Part shown: positions 26,732 to 35,523 of the stretch, one piece after another
How positions within the stretch are numbered: the stretch's first letter is position 1
Layout: each line of letters starts with the position of its first letter
Assembly (NCBI RefSeq): GCF_036226885.1
Contig: NZ_CP109027.1
Span: forward strand, 6,324,001-6,388,000
DNA length: 64,000 bases
From: Streptomyces sp. NBC_00663
GTDB taxonomy: Bacteria; Actinomycetota; Actinomycetes; Streptomycetales; Streptomycetaceae
Direction: 5' to 3'
Made by a program: the position numbers and the translations under genes
Notes under the pieces: generated by a model
Databases searched by the model: none
Told to the model about the DNA's origin: nothing
What the model saw: only the letters and a program-made list of their open reading frames with translations

Positions 26732-27766
26732 TCAGCTCAGTGAGTGGGCCAATGGTTCCCCCCTGGCCCAGCGCCCTACCTCCGCCGCCGCCGTCGCCGC
26801 CGCCTTTTCGGCCACCGCGCGGCTCGCGCCGCCCAGATGCGGGGTGAGGACGACCCGGTCGCCGAGGCCGAGCAGCCGGGAACCGGGGGGCAGGGGCTCC
26901 TGTGCGTAGGTGTCCAGGGCCGCCGCCGACACCCGGCCGCTCTCCAGCGCGTCGCAGAGGGCCGACTCGTCCAGGAGGGGACCGCGGGCCGCGTTCACCA
27001 CCACCGCGCCGGGCGGGAGGAGGGACAGCTCGCGGGCACCGATCAGGCCCCGGGTCTCCGGGGTGAGGCGGGCGTGCAGGGTGATCGCCCGTGACCGGGT
27101 GAGGAGTTCGTCCAGGGACGTCATGCGCAGCCCGTGGATCTCACCCCGGACGTACGGGTCGTGGACCATCACCTGCGCGCCGAAGGCACACAGCGCGCGG
27201 GCCACCCGGCTGCCGACCGCGCCGTAGCCGACCAGGCCGACGGGGAGGTCCTCCAGTTCCAGGCCGCTGTGTTCGTAGGTGTAGTACGCCGAGCCCTTCC
27301 AACTTCCCTGCCGGGCGAGGAGGTCGTGGGCCTGCGGGATGCGGCGGAGGGCGGCGAGGAGCAGGCCCACGGTGAACTCGGCGGTGGCGGCGGCGTTGCG
27401 GCCGGGGGTGAAACAGACGCGGACGTCACGCGTCTTGGCGGCGTCCAGGTTGACGTTGACCGGTCCGCCCCGGCAGACCACGACCAGCCGCAGCCGCCCG
27501 GCGGAGTCCAGGACCCGTTCGGTGACCGGCGCCATCTGGGTGACCAGCACCTCCGCGCCGTCCTCCAGGGCCGCGATGACCTCGTCCTCCGTACCGCACG
27601 CCTCCTGGACCTCGGCCACCGGACCGAACGGCTCCAGGGGCCAGCCCAGGGTCAGTTCCCTTACGTCGATGGCCTGTTCGGGCAGCTCATGGGCCAGGGC
27701 TCGGGCGATCAGCCGGGGCTGTACGAAGTGGTCACCGGCCGCGACGATCCGCAGGGGGTCACTCAT
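26732..27766 (-). CDS. D-2-hydroxyacid dehydrogenase (NAD-dependent)
   Basis: A 344-residue phosphoglycerate-dehydrogenase-like oxidoreductase. The Rossmann motif is GLVGYGAVGSRVAR (G-x-G-x2-G), the catalytic Arg is in VNAARGPLLDE, the Glu in LDTYAQEPLP, and the His in LTPHLGGAS. Its ATG overlaps the stop of the upstream ATPase gene (ATGA). In this operon it could oxidise or reduce a sugar-acid intermediate, acting before or after the FGGY kinase. The combination suggests degradation of a four- to six-carbon polyol or aldonate. Confidence 0.9.
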   Translation of the reverse strand: MSDPLRIVAAGDHFVQPRLIARALAHELPEQAIDVRELTLGWPLEPFGPVAEVQEACGTEDEVIAALEDGAEVLVTQMAPVTERVLDSAGRLRLVVVCRGGPVNVNLDAAKTRDVRVCFTPGRNAAATAEFTVGLLLAALRRIPQAHDLLARQGSWKGSAYYTYEHSGLELEDLPVGLVGYGAVGSRVARALCAFGAQVMVHDPYVRGEIHGLRMTSLDELLTRSRAITLHARLTPETRGLIGARELSLLPPGAVVVNAARGPLLDESALCDALESGRVSAAALDTYAQEPLPPGSRLLGLGDRVVLTPHLGGASRAVAEKAAATAAAEVGRWARGEPLAHSLS

Positions 27767-28845
27767 CGCAGGCTGTCTCCCGTCTCGGCGTCGAAGACTT
27801 GCGTCAGATCCCGGTCCGCCACGACCCGGACCCGGTCGTCGTGGGCCAGTCGTACGTCCGGGTCGGTCACGACCACCAGGGGAGCGTCCACACCGTCGAG
27901 CGCCAGGGTGGCGATCCCCGACTCCAGCAGGGGCTCATGGGCCACGACCCGGGCGGGCAGGGCGTTCTCGGCGTCCGACAGCGTCAGGTCCTCCGGTCGG
28001 ATGCCGAGGACCAGCTCCCGGCCCTCGGCCACCGGGACGGGGAGCGCGAGGCGGACGCCGTCCGACAGACGGGCGTACGCCTCGGCGGTCGCCGTGCCGG
28101 GCAGGAGGTTGATCGCCGGTTCACCGACGAAGTCGGCCACGAAGACATTGGCCGGGCTGTCGTAGATCTCGTACGGCGTGCCCAGTTGCTGGATGACGCC
28201 GTCCTTCATCACGGCGATCCGGTCGGCGAGGGAGAGGGCCTCCTCCTGGTCGTGCGTGACGAGGATGGTGGTGTGGCCCAAGTCCCGCTGGATGCGCTTG
28301 AGTTCGCGACGGGTGGTGTCGCGCTGGCCGGCGTCCAGATGGGAGAGGGGCTCGTCCAGCAGCAGCACGTCCGGTTCACGGATCAACGCCCGGGCCAGGG
28401 AGACCCGTTGCTTCTGGCCGCTGGACAGGGTCGCGGGGCGGGCGTCGAGAAGCTCCGTCAGGCCCACCCGGCCGGCGATGTCGGCGACCTTGCGGGAGAC
28501 GTCCCCGCGGCTCGACCCGCGACGCGCCCGCAGCCCGAACGCCAGGTTCTCCGCCACGGTCAGCGGCGGGTACAGCGCGTAGTTCTCGAACGCCACCCCC
28601 ATGTTCCTGGCCTGCGCCGGGGCCGCGATCACCGAGGCGCCGTTCACCAGGATGTCCCCGCCGGTCACCGTCTCCAGGCCCGCGATCATCCGCAGGGTGG
28701 TCGACTTGCCGCAGCCCGAGGGGCCGAGCAGACCCAGCAACTCGCCGGAGCGCAGGGTGAGATCGACACCGCGCACGGCCTCCACCGACGGGCGGCCCCG
28801 AGCGCGGTACGTCTTGCGCAGATCACGTAACTCCAGCGCGGTCAT
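27763..28845 (-). CDS. ABC transporter ATP-binding protein B (MalK/UgpC type)
   Basis: A 360-residue ATPase for a carbohydrate importer. Walker A GPSGCGKST, Q-loop region AFENYALYPP, signature LSSGQKQR, Walker B LLLDEPLSHLD and the switch His in VTHDQEEA are intact; a C-terminal TOBE/regulatory domain follows (from about 240). It overlaps the end of the DeoR gene by 23 bp. A second, clearly different ATPase is encoded two genes upstream, so the importer may use a heterodimer, as in glycerol transporters with GlpS/GlpT. Confidence 0.93.
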   Translation of the reverse strand: MTALELRDLRKTYRARGRPSVEAVRGVDLTLRSGELLGLLGPSGCGKSTTLRMIAGLETVTGGDILVNGASVIAAPAQARNMGVAFENYALYPPLTVAENLAFGLRARRGSSRGDVSRKVADIAGRVGLTELLDARPATLSSGQKQRVSLARALIREPDVLLLDEPLSHLDAGQRDTTRRELKRIQRDLGHTTILVTHDQEEALSLADRIAVMKDGVIQQLGTPYEIYDSPANVFVADFVGEPAINLLPGTATAEAYARLSDGVRLALPVPVAEGRELVLGIRPEDLTLSDAENALPARVVAHEPLLESGIATLALDGVDAPLVVVTDPDVRLAHDDRVRVVADRDLTQVFDAETGDSLR

Positions 28846-29710
28846 CGCCGCCCCCTGTCCGATGGGTCGTCGCGCAGACTCGGTAGTCGACCTTGTGCTC
28901 GTCCAGGTCGCGCAGCGCGTCCGCCGGTGCCCCGTCGTCGACCAGGAGCAGGTCGAAGCGGGAGAGCGGGGCGACGCGGTGCAGGGCGGCCCGGGCGAGC
29001 TTGGTGTGGTCGATCAGCAGGACGTTGCGGGCGGCGGAGTCGAGCATCGCCCGCTTCACCGACACGATGTGCTGCTCCTGGTGGTAGGCGTACCCCCCGT
29101 GCACGGCCGACGTGGACGCGAAGCAGACGTCCACCCGCAGGGCCTGGATCGCCTCGACGCAGGAGACGCCGAGGAAGGAGGAGTGCAGGGGGTCGTAGTC
29201 GCCGCCGAGGGCCATGAGGTGGATGCCGCGCTGGTCGGAGAGGAGGTTGATGGCCTCCAGGAAGTTGGTGACGACGGTGAGGGGCGTGATCTCGCCGAGC
29301 CGCAGCGCCCGCGCTATCTCCAGGGTGGAGGTCGAGTCGTCCAGCATGACCGCCATGCCGGGCTCGATGAGGGTGAGCGCGTGTGCGGCGACGGCGGCCT
29401 TCTCGGCGCGCATGGTCTTCAGCCGGTACTGCACGTTCGACTCGAAGACCCCGGACGGCTGGGCCGTCACGCCGCCCCTGAACTTCCTGACGATGCCCTG
29501 CCGTTCGAGCTCGTCGAGGTCGCGGTGGATGGTCATCAGGCTCACCCCGAAGCGCTCGGCGAGCTCGGCCGCGGTCGCCGAGCCGTCGGCCAGGACCTGC
29601 TCGGCCATGGCCGACTGGCGGGCCGCGGGGCCCTGTGGGGCGTTGCTCACGGAGTTCAGGGGGTTCGTGGAGTTCGTGGACGTGGAGTTCGTGGGGTTCG
29701 TGGAGCTCAT
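28823..29710 (-). CDS. DeoR-family transcriptional regulator
   Basis: A 295-residue regulator from the ATG at 29710, which overlaps the stop of ATPase A (ATGA). Its first 22 residues are a low-complexity Asn/Ser/Thr/Pro tail (NPTNSTSTNSTNP). The DeoR helix-turn-helix follows (AAELAERFGVSLMTIHRDLDEL, read as AELAERFGVS and TIHRDLDELE), then a sugar-phosphate-isomerase-like sensor domain with DDSTSTLEIA and FASTSAVHGGYAY. DeoR proteins normally repress catabolic operons until a phosphorylated sugar binds. Its place inside the operon makes autoregulation through the palindrome at 33966-33979 a reasonable guess. Confidence 0.9.
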   Translation of the reverse strand: MSSTNPTNSTSTNSTNPLNSVSNAPQGPAARQSAMAEQVLADGSATAAELAERFGVSLMTIHRDLDELERQGIVRKFRGGVTAQPSGVFESNVQYRLKTMRAEKAAVAAHALTLIEPGMAVMLDDSTSTLEIARALRLGEITPLTVVTNFLEAINLLSDQRGIHLMALGGDYDPLHSSFLGVSCVEAIQALRVDVCFASTSAVHGGYAYHQEQHIVSVKRAMLDSAARNVLLIDHTKLARAALHRVAPLSRFDLLLVDDGAPADALRDLDEHKVDYRVCATTHRTGGGDDRAGVT

Positions 29711-30786
29711 GGAGTGATCCTTCGCCCTGGACACTGCGGCCGGTCGGCCTCGAACAGCAGCAGGCTCTCAGGTCGGACCGTGACCCGTACGGGATCGTCG
29801 GGACGCAGCCCGGCGACGTCCGCGCGCGGCGCCACCAGGGACACGTGCTGTTCGCCGAGCCGGACGGTGACCTCGACGGAACGGCCCAGCACCTCGGTGA
29901 CATAGACGGTGCCGGTGAGTTCATGGCCGGGGCCGTGCAGGGCGAGGTCTCGGGGGCGGATGCCGACGACGACGTCGGCGCCCTCCTTCGCCTGGGTGCG
30001 CACGGGCAGTTCGACCTTGCCGTCCGTCGACCGGAAGGCGCCCGCGGTGACCGTCCCGGGCAGCAGATTGATCCGCGGCCGTCCGAAGGCGCGGGCCACC
30101 TCGGTGTCGTAGGGCCGGTACCAGATCTCGTCCCGTGTCCCCGTCTGGACGATCCGGCCGTCCCGGATGACACCGATCCGGTCGCCGAGCGCCAGGGCCT
30201 CGACCGAGTCATGGGTGACGTAGAGGGTGGTCGTGCACCGCACGGCCCCGATGGCCTTCAGCTCGGCCCGCATCTGCTGGCGCAGTTTGGCGTCCAGGTG
30301 GCTGAGCGGCTCGTCGAGGAGAAAGGCGCGGGCCGGGCGGACCAGGACCCGGCCGAGGGCCGTGCGCTGGCGCTGGCCGTTGGAGAGCTGACCGACAGGC
30401 CGGTCCAACAGGCCGCCGATGCCGAGGAGTTCGGCGACCGTACTGATCGTCTTCCGGGCCTCGGCGGGCGGCACCCGGTACCGGGGCGAGCGGAGCGGCG
30501 AGGCGAGGTTGTCGTACACCGTGCGATGCGGATAGAGGGCGTAGCTCTCGAAGCACATCGCCACACCCCGGTCGTAGGGCTCCACGCCCCGCATGTCCTT
30601 CCCGTCGATCTCCACCGTTCCCGAGTCGGGGAGTTCGAGCCCGGCGACCGTCTTGAGGGTGGTGGTCTTGCCGGCTCCCGAGGGACCCAGCAGACAGAAG
30701 AACTCGCCCTCCCGCACGTCCAGTTCGAGCCCGTCCAGTGCGGTGACCCTGCCGTACGTCTTCCGGACCGCCCGCAGCCCGATCAT
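29707..30786 (-). CDS. ABC transporter ATP-binding protein A (MalK/UgpC type)
   Basis: 359 residues from ATG 30786, which overlaps the permease stop (TGATG). Walker A GPSGAGKTT, Q-loop region CFESYALYPH, signature LSNGQRQR, Walker B FLLDEPLSHLD and VTHDSVEA are all present, with a C-terminal TOBE-like domain. It belongs with the two permeases and binding protein upstream. It differs markedly from ATPase B, so the two are not a recent duplication. Confidence 0.93.
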   Translation of the reverse strand: MIGLRAVRKTYGRVTALDGLELDVREGEFFCLLGPSGAGKTTTLKTVAGLELPDSGTVEIDGKDMRGVEPYDRGVAMCFESYALYPHRTVYDNLASPLRSPRYRVPPAEARKTISTVAELLGIGGLLDRPVGQLSNGQRQRTALGRVLVRPARAFLLDEPLSHLDAKLRQQMRAELKAIGAVRCTTTLYVTHDSVEALALGDRIGVIRDGRIVQTGTRDEIWYRPYDTEVARAFGRPRINLLPGTVTAGAFRSTDGKVELPVRTQAKEGADVVVGIRPRDLALHGPGHELTGTVYVTEVLGRSVEVTVRLGEQHVSLVAPRADVAGLRPDDPVRVTVRPESLLLFEADRPQCPGRRITP

Positions 30787-31616
30787 CAGGACTTCACCGC
30801 CCCGAAGGACAGGCCCCGCACCAGATACCGCTGGATCAGCAGCGCGAGCAGCAGGGGAGGCACGACCGAGACCAGCGCCGCCGCTGCCGTGAGGTTGTAC
30901 TTGGGCCGGTCGCCGCCCAGGAAGGACAGGGCGCCCACGGTCACCGTCTGGGCCTCGTTGGAGGTCAGGATCAGCGGGAAGACGAAGTTGTTCCAGGCGA
31001 AGATGAAGGCGAGCAGCGACACCGCCGCGATCCCCGGCCTGACCAGCGGCAGGGCCACCTTGAAGAAGGCCTGCTTGCGCGAGTAGCCGTCCAGCAGGGC
31101 CGCCTGCTCCAACTCCGGTGTCAGATCGGCGAAGTACGACCTCATGATCCACACGATGAGCGGCAGGGTGACCAGTTGCAGGACCCAGATCATGCCGACG
31201 TACGTGTCGAAGAGGCCGAGCTTCTCGTAGAGGACGAACAGCGGGATGATCACCGTCAGTTCGGGGGCGAAACGGAAGGAGAGGAGGGTGAACATCAGGT
31301 TCTCGGAGCCTTTGAAGCGCCAGCGCGCGGAGGCGTACGCGGCCGGCAGTCCGACCAGCAGCGACAGCAGCACCGCCCCCAGCGACACCACCAGGCTGTT
31401 GACGAAGAACCGCACGAACGGGATGCCCTCGCTGTCGCCGAGCACCGTGCGGTAGCCGTCGAGGGTGGGGGAGAAGGAGAAGTAGGTGCTGAAGAGCTGG
31501 TTCGCGGGCTTCAGGGAGAGGATCAGCATCCAGGCGACGGGGAAGAGCGCGAAGACGAAGTAGAGGATGAGGGCGGCATCCGCCAGCCATCCCAACAGGC
31601 GTTTCCTGAGCGTCAC
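30786..31616 (-). CDS. Carbohydrate ABC transporter permease (MalG-like)
   Basis: 276 residues with six predicted membrane segments. The start is a GTG at 31616 that overlaps the upstream stop (GTGA), with a short GAGG before it. The EAA-type cytoplasmic loop is ELEQAALLDGYSRKQAFFKVALPLVRPG (read as EQAALLDGYSR and ALPLVRPG), which docks to the ATPase. It pairs with the MalF-like permease just upstream to form the channel. Confidence 0.93.
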   Translation of the reverse strand: MTLRKRLLGWLADAALILYFVFALFPVAWMLILSLKPANQLFSTYFSFSPTLDGYRTVLGDSEGIPFVRFFVNSLVVSLGAVLLSLLVGLPAAYASARWRFKGSENLMFTLLSFRFAPELTVIIPLFVLYEKLGLFDTYVGMIWVLQLVTLPLIVWIMRSYFADLTPELEQAALLDGYSRKQAFFKVALPLVRPGIAAVSLLAFIFAWNNFVFPLILTSNEAQTVTVGALSFLGGDRPKYNLTAAAALVSVVPPLLLALLIQRYLVRGLSFGAVKS

Positions 31617-32488
31617 TTGGCCTCGGCCGCCTTCCGCTGGATCTTCCCGAGATGGCGTACGAGGATCATCGCGGCCAGGTACACCACGGCCCACAGCACG
31701 ATCGTGTAGCTGATCCCGAAGGAGTACCGCTGGAAGCGGATCGCCTCCAGGTACGCCCGGATCTGGAGGACCATGGTCGAGTCGCCGGGCCCGCCCTCGG
31801 TCAGGGCGTAGATGATGTCGAAGACCTTCAGCGAGTCCATGAACCGGAAGATCACCGCGACCAGGACGTACGGCCAGAGCATGGGCAGGGTCAGCCGACG
31901 GAAGGTGTACCACCACCGGGCGCCGTCCACGGCCGCCGCCTCGAAGGGGGAGGTGGGCAGCGACCGCAGACCCGCCAGCGCCAGGATCGCCACGAACGGT
32001 GTGTAGACCCACACGTCCACGGCGATCGACGACAGCAGTGCGCCGGTCGGGGTGTCCGTCCACTGCACACCGCCCAGCCCGACCGGTCTCAGGAGGTGGT
32101 TGACGACTCCCACCGACGGCTGGAGCATCAGCTTCCAGATGATCGCCGCGATGACCGGGGCGATCATCAGGGGCAGGATCAGGATCTTCTCCAGCACCCG
32201 GCCCACGCGGGACGACCGGTGCAGCAGCAGCGCCACGGCGACGCCGAGGACCGTCTCGACCGCGGCGGCCCCCACGGCGTACAGCACGGTCACCCAGGCC
32301 GAGTTCCAGAAGGAGTCCTGGGTGAAGACGGTCCGGTAGTTCTCGAACCGCACCATGTCCGGCTGGGGTTTGCTCGCCGAGAAGTCGAAGAGCGTGTAGT
32401 AGAGGCCGAGCCCGAACGGATAGAGGATCCCGCAGGTCAGCAACAGCGCGGGAACGATCAGGAAGTACGGGCGCAGGGCGAGCCGCAT
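31613..32488 (-). CDS. Carbohydrate ABC transporter permease (MalF-like)
   Basis: 291 residues starting MRLALRPYFLIVPALLL. Six hydrophobic segments and a permease loop with SPFEAAAVDGARWWYTFRRLTLPML (read as FEAAAVDGA and RLTLPML) place it in the MalF family. It lies 6 bp after the binding-protein gene and overlaps the next permease by 4 bp, so the importer genes are tightly coupled. Confidence 0.93.
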   Translation of the reverse strand: MRLALRPYFLIVPALLLTCGILYPFGLGLYYTLFDFSASKPQPDMVRFENYRTVFTQDSFWNSAWVTVLYAVGAAAVETVLGVAVALLLHRSSRVGRVLEKILILPLMIAPVIAAIIWKLMLQPSVGVVNHLLRPVGLGGVQWTDTPTGALLSSIAVDVWVYTPFVAILALAGLRSLPTSPFEAAAVDGARWWYTFRRLTLPMLWPYVLVAVIFRFMDSLKVFDIIYALTEGGPGDSTMVLQIRAYLEAIRFQRYSFGISYTIVLWAVVYLAAMILVRHLGKIQRKAAEAK

Positions 32489-32494
32489 GACAGC

Positions 32495-33916
32495 TCAGCC
32501 CACCTTGCCGGCGAGATCGCCCGCCAGCCCGTTCAGCACCGACTTCGCGCCCTTCCCGCCGTAGATCTCCTGGAGGGCCGCCGCCCAGCTGGTCGTCGCG
32601 TCGAAGAACTGGGCCTGCGGGGTGAACTGGATCTTCGTCTGGTCGACGACGGTCTCGAAGGTCTCGATGAACCCGGGCAGGTGCCGCATCTTGTCCTTGT
32701 AGGCGGCGTCGGCGGCGACCGACTTGCGTACCGGGTCGATGTGATTGTGGGTGATGGCGCTCCTGCGCAGATGCTCCTTGCCGGTGGCCCACTGGAGGAA
32801 CAGCCAACTGGCGCTCTTCTTCCTGCTCTTGGCGTTCATGCCGAGCGACCAGATCCACATGTTGGTGGCGAGCGACCCGCCCGGCCCCTTCGGCCCCGGG
32901 TGGAAGGCGATCTTCCCGGAGGCGGGACTGGCCCCCTCGACGGCCTGGAAGTAGGCGGCCGTGTCGGCGTCGAACAGCATCCCGGCCTTCTTCGCGCCGA
33001 GGTCGCTGGAGCACTGGTACCAGGTGTACGACGTCCAGGACGGCGGCCCGCCCCGCTTGACCATGCCCGCCCAGTCCTCCGTGAACGCGATGGCCTCCGG
33101 GGTGTTCATGGCGGGTGTGAGCTTCTCACCGGAGACCGTGAAGTCGTGCAGGCCGTTCCGGGCGTACATGGTCATGAAGCCCGGGTGGATGGTCGCCCAG
33201 CTCCTCGACCCGCGCACGGCGATGCCGTACATGCCGTCGAAGCCGGCGCCGGGCGCCTTGTCCTTGATGACCCCGGCGAGCTCCCGTAACTCCTCGAAGG
33301 TCTCCGCCGGTTGGAGCCCGAGCTTCTTGAACACCTCGGTGTTGTAGGCGACGACGTTCGTCTCCCAGCCCCACGGCAGCGCGTACTGCCCGCCCTGGCC
33401 GAGCGGCGCGCCCGCCTTCAGCGACCACTGGTCGGCCTGGAGGAGGTTGGGGAAGAAGTCGGCCTGGTCCCATTCGGCGCCGGTGGCCGAGGAGTTGCGC
33501 ATCCACGGGCCGAGATCCTCCAGCCACCCCGGCGGCCCGTACTGCCACACCATGTACGCGCCCAGCATGAAGACGTCGTAGGAGGCACGCCCGCTGGACA
33601 GGTCCACGGTGAGCTTGTCGAAGTAGTTGTCCTCGGGGAAGACGTCGTACTCGACCTTGATGCCGGTCTGCTCGGTGAACGCCTTCAGGTCGGCGATCAG
33701 CGCGTCCGTGTACGGATGCTTGTTGAGCAGCGCCTTGACGGTCGCGCCCTTCTCCCGCTTCCAGTCGAAGGAGCCGGTGACGTCGTCCGCGGCCGAGCCG
33801 TCGCTCCTGTCGTCGTCCCCGCCGAACCCGGCACCGCAGGCCGACAGGACGGGGGCCGCGGCCAGGGCGGCGCCGAGCGCGAGGAAACGTCGTCGGTCGT
33901 GCGCGTGCGTGTCCAT
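32495..33916 (-). CDS. Extracellular solute-binding lipoprotein for carbohydrate uptake
   Basis: A 473-residue family 1 binding protein. GGAGGT lies 6 nt before the ATG. The signal has both a Tat-like RRR (DRRRFLALGAALAA) and a lipobox LSAC, so it is exported and lipid-anchored at Cys about 28. Typical segments are ALLNKHPYTDALIADLKAFTEQTGI (in part) and YALPWGWETNVVAYNTEVFKKLG (in part). It leads the minus-strand operon and captures the substrate outside the membrane. Substrate is not readable; the two kinases and dehydrogenase suggest a polyol or sugar. Confidence 0.92.
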   Translation of the reverse strand: MDTHAHDRRRFLALGAALAAAPVLSACGAGFGGDDDRSDGSAADDVTGSFDWKREKGATVKALLNKHPYTDALIADLKAFTEQTGIKVEYDVFPEDNYFDKLTVDLSSGRASYDVFMLGAYMVWQYGPPGWLEDLGPWMRNSSATGAEWDQADFFPNLLQADQWSLKAGAPLGQGGQYALPWGWETNVVAYNTEVFKKLGLQPAETFEELRELAGVIKDKAPGAGFDGMYGIAVRGSRSWATIHPGFMTMYARNGLHDFTVSGEKLTPAMNTPEAIAFTEDWAGMVKRGGPPSWTSYTWYQCSSDLGAKKAGMLFDADTAAYFQAVEGASPASGKIAFHPGPKGPGGSLATNMWIWSLGMNAKSRKKSASWLFLQWATGKEHLRRSAITHNHIDPVRKSVAADAAYKDKMRHLPGFIETFETVVDQTKIQFTPQAQFFDATTSWAAALQEIYGGKGAKSVLNGLAGDLAGKVG

Positions 33917-33965
33917 CCGTGACCTCCAGGTGGGGCTGGGTCCGGTGTGCCATGGGGTTAACACG

Positions 33966-33979
33966 TCGAGTCGACTCGA
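33966..33979. promoter_or_regulatory. Perfect 14-bp palindrome, probable operator of the carbohydrate locus
   Basis: TCGAGTCGACTCGA is its own reverse complement. It lies in the 167-bp divergent region, 50 bp before the binding-protein start and about 105 bp before the second FGGY kinase, so one site could control both arms. The DeoR regulator inside the operon is the obvious candidate binder; that link is inference. Confidence 0.55.
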
Positions 33980-34083
33980 TAACAGAGGGTGTAACGGCGG
34001 AAGAAGGCCGTCAATCCCTCGCGCACGCCCAAATCTCAGGGCAGAGTGAGAAGTTCACGGATCAGTGTGTGCGGGAGGCCGGG

Positions 34084-35523
34084 ATGGAGCAGGAGACATG
34101 GCTCGGGATCGACCTCGGGACCCAGAGCGTCCGCGCCCTGCTCGTCACGGCCGACGGCACGGTCCTGGGCAGCGGCTCGGCCCCCCTGCGGGGGCGGCGC
34201 GACGGGGTACGGCACGAACAGGACCCGGGGGAGTGGTGGACGGCGGTGTGCGCGGCCTCCCGCGAGGCCCTGCGCCAGGGCGGCCCGGCCCGGGTCGGCG
34301 GCCTCGCGGTGTGCGGCACGTCCGGCACCGTGCTGCTCACGGACGACGCCGGGCGGCCGGTGAGCCCGGCCCTGATGTACGACGACGGGCGGGCCTGGGC
34401 GGAGGGGGAGCGGCTGCGCGGGGCGGGCCTCGCGGTGCAGAACACCTGGGGGCTGCCGAAGGCGCTGTGGCTCCGCCGCATCCACGGCCCGGGCCGGATC
34501 GCCCACCAGCCCGACGTGATCACCGCCCACCTCACGGGCGGCCCCGTCCCCACCGACTCCAGTCACGCCCTGAAGACGGGGTACGACGCGCAGGCCGACG
34601 CCTGGCCCGACGTCCCGGGCCCGCCGCTGCCGCTGCCCGTTGTCGTACGCCCCGGCACCCGTCTCGGCGAGGTCTGCCAGGCCGCCGCCGAGGCCACCGG
34701 CATCCCCGCCGGCACCCCCGTCGTCGCCGGCATGACGGACGGCTGCGCGGCCCAGATCGCGTCCGGCGCCCTGCGCGCGGGCTCCTGGAACTCGGTGCTC
34801 GGCACCACTCTGGTCCTCAAGGGCGCCTCCCCGACGCCGGTCCACGACCCGACCGGCGTGGTCTACAACCACCGCGCCCCCGACGGGAGCTGGCTGCCCG
34901 GCGGTGCCTCCAGCGTGGGCGCGGGCGTGCTGACGGCGGCCTTCGGCGGGGCGGACCCGGCGGTGATGGACCAACAGGCGGCGCGGCACGAACCGGCCGG
35001 GGCGATCGCCTACCCCCTGGTCTCCCCGGGGGAACGCTTCCCCTTCCTGGCCCCCGAGGCGACGGCCCTGCTCCTCGGTGAGCCCGTGGGCGAGGCCGAC
35101 CTGTGGGCCGCGCTCCTCCAGGGCGTCGCCTTCACCGAACGCCTCTGCCTGGACTACCTGCACCACCTCGGTGCCCCCCTCGACGGCCCGCTCGCCTTCA
35201 CCGGCGGCGCGGCCCGCAGTCCGTACTGGAACCAGCTGCGCGCCGACGTCCTGGGCCGCGAGGCACGGGTACCGGAGCAGACCGAACCGGCCCTGGGCAT
35301 GGCCGCGTTGGCGGCCCACGGCGTGACCGGGGAGACCCTCCCGGGCATCGCCGACCGCATGGTCCGCGTCCGCACGGTCGTCACCCCCCGCCCCGACCGC
35401 ACGGCCCGCTTCGCCGAGCCGTACGCCCGCCTGGTCGACGAGCTGACCACCCGAGGCTGGCTGCCACCCCCGGTCGCGGCACATGCGCACGCCCGTCTGG
35501 GCCGGGATACTGCGGACTCATGA
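34084..35523 (+). CDS. FGGY-family carbohydrate kinase, second copy
   Basis: 479 residues, GGGAGG 5 nt before the ATG. N-terminal LGIDLGTQSVRALLV is the phosphate loop, GGLAVCGTSGTVLLTD and ALMYDDGRA follow, and FTGGAARSPYWNQLRADVLGR (in part) is the second signature. Divergent from the binding-protein operon, it differs clearly from the kinase at 25279, so the locus can phosphorylate two related compounds or one compound at two stages. It is coupled by ATGA overlap to the phosphatase gene that follows. Confidence 0.92.
   Translation: MEQETWLGIDLGTQSVRALLVTADGTVLGSGSAPLRGRRDGVRHEQDPGEWWTAVCAASREALRQGGPARVGGLAVCGTSGTVLLTDDAGRPVSPALMYDDGRAWAEGERLRGAGLAVQNTWGLPKALWLRRIHGPGRIAHQPDVITAHLTGGPVPTDSSHALKTGYDAQADAWPDVPGPPLPLPVVVRPGTRLGEVCQAAAEATGIPAGTPVVAGMTDGCAAQIASGALRAGSWNSVLGTTLVLKGASPTPVHDPTGVVYNHRAPDGSWLPGGASSVGAGVLTAAFGGADPAVMDQQAARHEPAGAIAYPLVSPGERFPFLAPEATALLLGEPVGEADLWAALLQGVAFTERLCLDYLHHLGAPLDGPLAFTGGAARSPYWNQLRADVLGREARVPEQTEPALGMAALAAHGVTGETLPGIADRMVRVRTVVTPRPDRTARFAEPYARLVDELTTRGWLPPPVAAHAHARLGRDTADS

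Noticed and set aside
33966..33979. Restriction or cloning site artefact (contains GTCGAC)
   Set aside because: The surrounding sequence is native and the palindrome extends well beyond a 6-bp site in a sensible promoter position.
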